Below are positions 14,954-19,304 of a DNA stretch of 21,968 nt, one piece after another. A model generated the notes under the pieces. The model was not told the origin of the DNA. It made no database searches and saw only the letters and a list, made by a program, of their open reading frames with translations. The stretch is from Dehalococcoidia bacterium (GTDB taxonomy: Bacteria; Chloroflexota; Dehalococcoidia; Dehalococcoidales; CSSed11-197), in contig PUOQ01000002.1 of assembly GCA_003552785.1 (NCBI GenBank), positions 1 to 21,968 of the forward strand. The letters are read 5' to 3'. The position numbers and the translations under genes were made by a program. Position 1 is the stretch's first letter, and every line of letters starts with the position of its first letter.

Positions 14954-14983
14954 ATTGTAATATTGAATCGGGGTTTTTGCCAA
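14954..14983 (-). promoter_or_regulatory. Promoter of the secreted-protein gene
   Basis: Read on the minus strand: TTGGCA (complement of 14978-14983), 18-nt spacer, TACAAT (complement of 14954-14959). Initiation near 14947 gives a leader of about 29 nt that includes AGGAGG. This shows the gene is not dependent on the upstream transporter. Confidence 0.55.
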
Positions 14984-15023
14984 GGGGTTTATATGGTTAA
15001 GGTAAACGTAGAACTAACCCGGG

Positions 15024-15641
15024 CTAAATCTCTCTACCGCCATGCCGCCTTATGATCCATACCAGCCCGTAGCAAAGAGGGGTGTCAAGCACAGCAATGA
15101 TAAGCTTGATAATATACTGCCCCAGTAGCATGCTTGAGAGCACCGCAAAAGTAACGGTTCCACCAAAAGCTATGCTTATAAAGAGAAGGGTATCGATAGC
15201 CTGAGAAACCACCGTAGAAGAAATATTTCTAAGCCACAGATGCTTGCCTCCGGTAACCCTCCTTATAAAATGAAAGGCAAATACGTCGTGGTGCTGGCTG
15301 ACAAGATAGGCCAGCATGGAAGCCATTACCACCCGGGGAACCGAACCCAGCATCTCCTCATAAGCATCCTGGCCTTCCCATATAGCGGCTGGTGGAATAA
15401 CCTGGCCGATATACACCATAACAAGCATAAGGAGGCTCATGCCAAAACCTGTCCACACTACCCTTGTAGCCGTACGGCGCCCATACAGCTCTCCGATGGT
15501 ATCCGTAATTAAAAAGGTAAGAGGGTACACGATGACTGCCGCCGGCACCACCCAGGGGCCAAAATCAATCAACTTGACTGCAATGATATTGGCCACCAGA
15601 AGCAGGGTAACAAAAGCAGAGGAAAGCAGCAGCAGTATCAA
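15024..15641 (-). CDS. yhhQ: Queuosine precursor transporter, YhhQ family
   Basis: A 205-residue multi-helix inner-membrane protein with the family hallmark VIVYPLTFLITDTIGELYGRR in the N-terminal third, preceded by NIIAVKLIDFG and followed by several hydrophobic helices (about six in all). YhhQ proteins import queuosine precursors such as preQ0/preQ1 for tRNA wobble modification. The frame has no ATG or GTG before residue 1; the only usable start is TTG at 15641, with GAGGGAG 4 nt upstream. The TTG overlaps the stop of a 35-codon ORF (TTGA). The plsY-led divergent operon encodes a QueG-like Fe-S protein, which may or may not be a functional link. Confidence 0.88.
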   Translation of the reverse strand: MILLLLSSAFVTLLLVANIIAVKLIDFGPWVVPAAVIVYPLTFLITDTIGELYGRRTATRVVWTGFGMSLLMLVMVYIGQVIPPAAIWEGQDAYEEMLGSVPRVVMASMLAYLVSQHHDVFAFHFIRRVTGGKHLWLRNISSTVVSQAIDTLLFISIAFGGTVTFAVLSSMLLGQYIIKLIIAVLDTPLCYGLVWIIRRHGGREI

Positions 15642-15745
15642 TTTGCTCCCTCTTTCAAAGCTCCAAATATGCCGCCCCCTGCATAACCTGGAGCGCCTGG
15701 CTGTAAAACTTTATTGCTTAAAGCGGAAACGGATGTTAAATTCAT
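15638..15745 (-). CDS. Possible 35-residue leader ORF coupled to yhhQ
   Basis: An ATG at 15745 opens a 35-codon ORF rich in Gly, Ala and Ser (MNLTSVSALSNKVLQ at its start) that ends in TGA sharing two bases with the TTG start of yhhQ. The overlap geometry is typical of translational coupling, and the GAGGGAG for yhhQ is inside this ORF. Its own ribosome site is weak, and no homologue is recognised. It could be a real leader peptide or just an open frame in the leader RNA. Confidence 0.35.
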   Translation of the reverse strand: MNLTSVSALSNKVLQPGAPGYAGGGIFGALKEGAN

Positions 15746-15768
15746 AAATTAACTCGTGCATGCTCACA

Positions 15769-15783
15769 TAATCCCGGGGATTA
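15769..15783. promoter_or_regulatory. Operator-like palindrome in the yhhQ/plsY divergent region
   Basis: TAATCC-CGG-GGATTA is a perfect 6-3-6 inverted repeat. It lies 7 nt downstream of the yhhQ -10 box, so it covers the predicted transcription start and would also fold as a hairpin at the 5' end of the RNA. A repressor operator is the simplest reading; an RNA structure is the alternative. Confidence 0.45.
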
Positions 15784-15790
15784 AGTTTAT

Positions 15791-15799
15791 CTTATATCA
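15791..15799 (-). promoter_or_regulatory. Extended -10 promoter for yhhQ
   Basis: On the minus strand the sequence reads TGA-TATAAG, an extended -10 element. Transcription would start near 15784. The -35 region is not well conserved, as is usual for extended -10 promoters. Confidence 0.45.
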
Positions 15800-15846
15800 G
15801 CCCCAACTAACAAACAGGCAGATACTCTAGTTTTGGGTAATTAATA

Positions 15847-15855
15847 TGCTAGAAT
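15847..15855 (+). promoter_or_regulatory. Extended -10 promoter placing plsY on a leaderless transcript
   Basis: TGC-TAGAAT ends 6 nt before the plsY ATG at 15862, so the A of the ATG falls at the normal +1 position. No Shine-Dalgarno sequence with proper spacing exists (only AAGG touching the start codon). Confidence 0.5.
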
Positions 15856-15861
15856 AAGGCC

Positions 15862-16467
15862 ATGACTGCGGGAATTGTTTCGATTATGACCGGGTACCTG
15901 CTGGGATCCGTGCCATCAGCCTATATAATAGCCAGGCTGACACGGGGTATAGACATACGCACCGTTGGTGGCGGCAACATGGGTGCCGGAAACGTAATGC
16001 GCGAGGTAGGCAAACCGCACGGCATCGCCACCGCTCTTGCTGATGTAGGGAAAGGTGCAGCGGCCATTTTCGTTGCCAGAGCCCTGGGTGTGGGTGATAC
16101 CTGGTTATTATCAGCCGGGTTTGCAGCCCTGCTGGGCCATAATTTTCCGGCCTGCATTGGCTTCAAAGGCGGCCAGGGCGTTGCCTGCGCTGCCGGCGTA
16201 TTCCTTGTTTTAACACCACAGGTTATGCTGTTTGCAATCCCGTTTATGCTTTTAATGCTAATCATTACCCGTCATATTTTTTCTTCGGTAATTTTAACTG
16301 TACCCGTATTTCTTGCCCTGCTATGGTTTTTCGAGGGTCATTTTTCACTGATGGCTTTTGCACTGGTAATTGTTTTTTACATCGGTTACCGCAGCCGCCA
16401 CGGTTTAAAACAGGTGGCACGGGTAATATCCTCCGGAGAATGGCGGAATCATCTAAGGAATAAATAA
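15862..16467 (+). CDS. plsY: Glycerol-3-phosphate acyltransferase PlsY
   Basis: An integral membrane enzyme (201 residues) that transfers acyl groups from acyl-phosphate to glycerol-3-phosphate, the first step of phospholipid synthesis. All three PlsY motifs are present: YLLGSVPSAYIIARLTRGID with GGGNMGAGNVMREVG (the family usually has GSGNxGATN), ALADVGKGAAAI, and GHNFPACIGFKGGQGVA. Several membrane helices follow. Start ATG 15862 is supported because YLLGS falls at residues 11-15 as in relatives; the next in-frame ATG (15886) would remove most of the first helix. It heads a probable three-gene unit with the two genes downstream. Confidence 0.94.
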   Translation: MTAGIVSIMTGYLLGSVPSAYIIARLTRGIDIRTVGGGNMGAGNVMREVGKPHGIATALADVGKGAAAIFVARALGVGDTWLLSAGFAALLGHNFPACIGFKGGQGVACAAGVFLVLTPQVMLFAIPFMLLMLIITRHIFSSVILTVPVFLALLWFFEGHFSLMAFALVIVFYIGYRSRHGLKQVARVISSGEWRNHLRNK

Positions 16468-16490
16468 CAATATAAAAGTTGGAGGCAATA

Positions 16491-16961
16491 ATGCGAAATT
16501 TCGGTGAAGCCGACAAAAAAAAGAAAGCAGGCAGAATCCGGCTTGAGCCAAACCCGGCAAACCTTTCAAAGCAAACTCTTGATTCCCTTGAAGAACAAGT
16601 TAAAGCCAAACTTAAAAATGGTTACCTGCCCTGCCCTGCCGCCTGGAAGATAGCATCGGATGCCGGAGTGCCCAGAATAGCTGTAGGAGCCATAGCCGAC
16701 CAGCTGGGGCACCGGATTACAGACTGCCAGATAGGCTGCTTCAAGGTGGATAAAACCCCCTTCAAAGAAGATGAAGCAACTATCCCGTCCATAAGCGATG
16801 ATGCCATTAAAGCCATAAAAGAATTGCAACAAATAAACGGGTTAACGTGTGAGGCTGTATTTGATCTGGCCCGCCAGTTTAAAACAAAGCCCATGACTGT
16901 TTCCAGCCATATAAATGCCCTCGGCTTCAAAGTTACCCAATGCCAACTGGGATGTTTTTAG
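16491..16961 (+). CDS. Duplicated Cys-rich helix-turn-helix-like protein (CQxGCF repeats)
   Basis: A 156-residue protein made of a basic leader (ADKKKKAGR) and two homologous units. Unit 1 (about 43-86) contains LPCPAAWKIASDAGV and ends TDCQIGCF; unit 2 (about 115-156) contains LTCEAVFDLARQF and ends TQCQLGCF at the C terminus. The cysteines fall at C48, C79, C83 and C120, C151, C155: the spacing C-x30-C-x3-C is identical in both. The pattern between them (helix, turn, LGxxxT) suggests a small helical DNA-binding-like fold with a metal or Fe-S site, but this is inference. ATG 16491 is preferred over TTG 16479 because GGAGG (16481-16485) would lie inside the longer form. I do not know a named family. 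Confidence 0.75.
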   Translation: MRNFGEADKKKKAGRIRLEPNPANLSKQTLDSLEEQVKAKLKNGYLPCPAAWKIASDAGVPRIAVGAIADQLGHRITDCQIGCFKVDKTPFKEDEATIPSISDDAIKAIKELQQINGLTCEAVFDLARQFKTKPMTVSSHINALGFKVTQCQLGCF

Positions 16962-16971
16962 GGAGTAATAA

Positions 16972-17577
16972 ATGACACCAGAGGAAAAAATAATTGAAAA
17001 AGCCAAACAGAATTTTGATGTCACCGGTGCCACCATTTTACCCGGCGGCAACACCCTTTTAATCCTGGGGCTTGAATCCACCCCGGAGGTAAATCTGGAT
17101 GAATTCGGTCGGAAAGGGGGTAAATTCATCATGTACGGCTTCAGGCGCCATGCAGCCCCCAGGCTGGAGTCTATTATAAACTACATCCACAAAAAAGGTT
17201 TTTCTGCAGAAACCTTTGGCATTTACGGTTACCCTCGGGAAGAAGACATTAACCTGAAAAACGAGGTAATCAAAGCAGGCCTGGGGTTTCGCGGTAAAAA
17301 CACGGTTGTGCTTCACCCGGAGTTCGGGCCCAGGTTGCGATTTATGGCCATAAAAACCTCTGCCAGGCTTGTAAAAGAAAATAAAAACCCTTTTTACTAC
17401 GAAGTGGAAAACCCCAAATGCCGTAATTGTTCTATCTGCATCGATGTCTGCCCGGTCAGGGTTCTTCAGCCGTACCGGCTGGCCAGCCCGTCTTCCTGCC
17501 TTTCAAACATCGTGCCGCAAACCAAAGATGGCCGCTCCATACTGTGCGACAAATGCATCACCAAGTGCCCTGCATGA
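16972..17577 (+). CDS. QueG-like double [4Fe-4S] protein lacking the cobalamin domain
   Basis: A 201-residue protein whose C-terminal half matches epoxyqueuosine reductase and related corrinoid Fe-S enzymes: AGLGFRGKNTVVLHPEFGPR (102-121), then two [4Fe-4S] motifs, C150-x2-C153-x2-C156-x3-C160P and C176...C192-x2-C195-x3-C199P. The protein ends two residues after the last cysteine. QueG is about 350-390 residues with an N-terminal cobalamin-binding domain and C-terminal HEAT repeats; here the N-terminal part is only about 100 residues and the C-terminal extension is missing, so true epoxyqueuosine reduction is doubtful. An electron-transfer or unassigned reductase role is more cautious. AGGGAG overlaps the upstream stop, and the spacing (10 nt) indicates an operon with the CQxGCF gene. 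Confidence 0.75.
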   Translation: MTPEEKIIEKAKQNFDVTGATILPGGNTLLILGLESTPEVNLDEFGRKGGKFIMYGFRRHAAPRLESIINYIHKKGFSAETFGIYGYPREEDINLKNEVIKAGLGFRGKNTVVLHPEFGPRLRFMAIKTSARLVKENKNPFYYEVENPKCRNCSICIDVCPVRVLQPYRLASPSSCLSNIVPQTKDGRSILCDKCITKCPA

Positions 17578-17636
17578 ATAAACTCTAAAGCGCAGCATCA
17601 ATTCGTAAAGCCATGCTTACCTGCTTGAGTCAAAAT

Positions 17637-17665
17637 AAAAAACCCGGTGCAACTGCCCGGTTTTT
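17637..17665. terminator. Bidirectional rho-independent terminator
   Basis: An A-run followed by ACCCGG, a loop of about 9 nt, and CCGG with TTTTT form a GC hairpin flanked by A and T tracts on both sides (one C bulges). It lies between the convergent Fe-S gene (ends 17577) and the tatA-like gene (ends 17737) and can serve both. Confidence 0.75.
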
Positions 17666-17736
17666 CAAACTCCCGGTCCTGTGAAGGTTGCCTTTAAATA
17701 TAAAAATTGCCTGACAGGGTTAAACTCATATTACAC

Positions 17737-18099
17737 TCACTGGCTAAAAGTGATCACAATCAAAGCAACGCCGATGATGACAATCATTACAATCACCAGA
17801 ATTATTGACGTCCATTCCGATGAAAATATTCCCTTCTTTACTCTTTTCACCGGCCGCTCTCCGGCTTGAGATGTTTCTTGGGCGCCTGCTTTTCTGGCGG
17901 CCTGGCCTGTTTTTGACCCGGATTTTTTCCTCGTTTTCCTGACAGAAGCTTTATCATCATTTTCTTCAGACGAATCCCTCCCCAGGGAACCAAACCCCTG
18001 GCCGAGGGCTGAAAATACCTGTGGTAACTTGCCAGCACCAAAAACAATAAGGATTATCAAAAGTACAAGGCCAATTTCCAGCGGTCCAGGTGGCCGCAT
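17737..18099 (-). CDS. tatA: TatA/TatB-type twin-arginine translocase protein with an extra C-terminal membrane helix
   Basis: A 120-residue protein. Residues 5-21 form the N-terminal membrane helix (LEIGLVLLIILIVFGAGKLPQ), including the FG hinge and KLP motif of TatA/TatB; 25-40 fit the amphipathic helix. Residues 41-90 are a charged, Lys-rich linker. Residues 96-118 (SIILVIVMIVIIGVALIVITF) are a second strong membrane helix, absent from standard TatA and TatB. TatA proteins form the export pore for folded twin-arginine substrates with TatC; no tatC is in the window. ATG 18099 was chosen because AGGAG sits 9 nt upstream; the TTG at 18132 would put that site inside the gene and lies at the predicted transcription start. 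Confidence 0.85.
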   Translation of the reverse strand: MRPPGPLEIGLVLLIILIVFGAGKLPQVFSALGQGFGSLGRDSSEENDDKASVRKTRKKSGSKTGQAARKAGAQETSQAGERPVKRVKKGIFSSEWTSIILVIVMIVIIGVALIVITFSQ

Positions 18100-18137
18100 A
18101 ATAAATAACTCCTGTTTATTATTCAAATTCAATGACT

Positions 18138-18166
18138 ATATTAACACTGCAATAATCTGGATTCAA
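18138..18166 (-). promoter_or_regulatory. tatA promoter
   Basis: On the minus strand: TTGAAT (complement of 18161-18166), 17-nt spacer ending in TGT, TAATAT (complement of 18138-18143). Initiation near 18131 leaves about 32 nt with AGGAG before the ATG at 18099. Confidence 0.55.
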
Positions 18167-18265
18167 TTTTTTACATTAAAAATCAATAGCCCTTAAAATA
18201 CTCCGGTGCATTCTCAACTGTTAAACCTGCTTCATGCTCGGCGTTATGTCAATTATCTTTATGGA

Positions 18266-18274
18266 TGCTAGAAT
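18266..18274 (+). promoter_or_regulatory. Extended -10 promoter far upstream of the DUF6125 gene
   Basis: TGC-TAGAAT, the same nonamer as before plsY. It precedes the DUF6125 start by about 145 nt. A TTG at 18295 opens a 20-codon frame (ends 18357), and an ATG at 18389, after GGGAAGG, opens a 16-codon frame that overlaps the gene start. Either short frame could be a leader; both are weak. The rest of the 321-nt gap from tatA to 18420 shows nothing else recognisable. Confidence 0.4.
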
Positions 18275-18402
18275 AAATAGAAAGCAGGGCCGATTTGAAT
18301 TTAAGCAGGTTTAAAGAAACAAAAAGAGGACAAGCTACAGCACTGCCCTACTGTTAAAAGGCTGTTGTCACCGGGAAGGTTATTCAAAATGCGCACTAAA
18401 GG

Positions 18403-18411
18403 TGGTAAAAT
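18403..18411 (+). promoter_or_regulatory. Extended -10 box next to the DUF6125 start
   Basis: TGG-TAAAAT ends 9 nt before the ATG at 18421, which would place the start codon about 3 nt into the transcript. There is no Shine-Dalgarno sequence at the right distance. Confidence 0.4.
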
Positions 18412-18420
18412 TGTGCCGGA

Positions 18421-18903
18421 ATGGATGAAAAGCATATAACAGAATACTTCCGCCGCAGTTATGGTGCTATAGACGGCCTGTGGTTTATTAAAGTTGAAGA
18501 AAAATTCGGTTTCGATGCAGCTCTCCAAATTGACAAAGAAGTATGGCAGGTTCTTCCCAAAATACAGGCTCGCATGCTGAAACCTTTGCTGAAAAGCACC
18601 GGCAAAATGGAAGCCTTGCTCGAGAGCTTGAAGTTCAGGCTGAATATAGACGGGTTTGAATTTATTATCCAGAATAAAACGGGAGAGGACGGTTTTAATA
18701 TCATCGTCTCCAAATGCCCCTGGTTTGACCTTATGGTAAAATCAGGCAGAGAAGCCCTTGCCGGAAAAGTCGGTGAGGTAATCTGCAGCACCGACTACTC
18801 CGTCTGGGCATCTGAATTCGGCAGGGATATTCGCTTTGAGCTGGCAAAACAACTTTGCAACGGCTCTGATTGCTGCCTGATGCAATTTACCTGCAAAGAG
18901 TGA
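18421..18903 (+). CDS. DUF6125-type protein (related to L-2-amino-thiazoline-4-carboxylate hydrolase family)
   Basis: A 160-residue protein of the type annotated as DUF6125, common in Chloroflexota and archaea. The recognisable part is the start, YFRRSYGAIDGLWFIKVEEKFGFDAALQID, then EVWQVLPKIQARMLK. The C-terminal half has scattered conserved cysteines (SKCPWFDLM, VICSTDY, GSDCCLMQF), resembling the ATC-hydrolase/bacteriochlorophyll-reductase-4-vinyl-like small domain that ends in a CxxxF pattern. The family has no experimentally fixed activity that I know. There is no signal peptide or membrane helix. It stands alone, divergent from tatA and separated by 400 nt from the R-M gene. The identification is from memory of the family pattern. 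Confidence 0.7.
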   Translation: MDEKHITEYFRRSYGAIDGLWFIKVEEKFGFDAALQIDKEVWQVLPKIQARMLKPLLKSTGKMEALLESLKFRLNIDGFEFIIQNKTGEDGFNIIVSKCPWFDLMVKSGREALAGKVGEVICSTDYSVWASEFGRDIRFELAKQLCNGSDCCLMQFTCKE

Positions 18904-19134
18904 TTAAACACCCGCCCCCGGTTTTTTTGAGGCTTTTTACCACTCCCTTTTCTTTTGCCTGTGTTGAACTGGAAGGAAGTAATAGAAGGCCTGTACCTTA
19001 AAAACCCCGCTTTGTTAACCCGAATTCGAAAAGCAGTTTTTTGTGAAGAGTTATTGCTGGGGTTTTTAATAGTTGAGCTAATCATAAGCCGTATTTTTAA
19101 AAACAAGCATTACTTTATTGCTACTATTAATTTA

Positions 19135-19146
19135 AACGTTAACGTT
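19135..19146. repeat. AACGTTAACGTT palindrome
   Basis: A perfect 12-nt palindrome made of two tandem AACGTT hexamers, about 160 nt upstream of the R-M start. It could be a regulator site or chance in AT-rich DNA. Confidence 0.3.
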
Positions 19147-19208
19147 GTCACTTAAGCCTGTTAATATTATAACCACAAGCCAACTCTCACTTGAAGGAAA
19201 CGAAGCCC

Positions 19209-19256
19209 TTGCCCGTTCCCGACAGGCATTGTATAATCGGCAAATCTGGTTATAAT
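19209..19256 (+). promoter_or_regulatory. Two overlapping promoters for the R-M gene
   Basis: Promoter 1: TTGCCC (19209-19214), 17-nt spacer, TATAAT (19232-19237). Promoter 2: TTGTAT (19229-19234), 16-nt spacer, TATAAT (19251-19256); its -35 overlaps the -10 of the first. The leader of 40-60 nt contains GGAGGG (19291-19296) before the TTG start. Confidence 0.5.
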
Positions 19257-19304
19257 ATTTCAGGGTAGATGTCAGCTGCATTACCCACTTGGAGGGCGGC
19301 ATTA

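Larger units (their letters stand above)
18904..19304. other. Intergenic region before the R-M gene, no supported gene
   Basis: About 400 AT-rich nucleotides. T-runs near 18921 and 18933 may aid termination after DUF6125, but no clear hairpin is seen. A 66-codon open frame beginning with TTG at 18955 has no ribosome site and no recognisable product and is not called. The 3' half holds the palindrome at 19135 and promoter-like boxes at 19209-19256. Confidence 0.6.

Noticed and set aside
14634..14960. Plus-strand open frames opposite the secreted-protein gene
   Set aside because: They are antisense to a gene with a clear signal peptide, promoter and ribosome site, and encode no recognisable protein.
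15642..15790. PreQ1 riboswitch before the queuosine-precursor transporter
   Set aside because: No preQ1-I-like short stem with C-rich loop and A-rich tail was found in the leader; a covariance search would be needed to exclude other classes.
18100..18132. Longer tatA starting at TTG 18132
   Set aside because: It would place the AGGAG ribosome site inside the gene and begins at the predicted transcription start.
18955..19155. 66-codon open frame after the DUF6125 gene
   Set aside because: TTG start without ribosome site, no recognisable product, and lies in AT-rich intergenic DNA.
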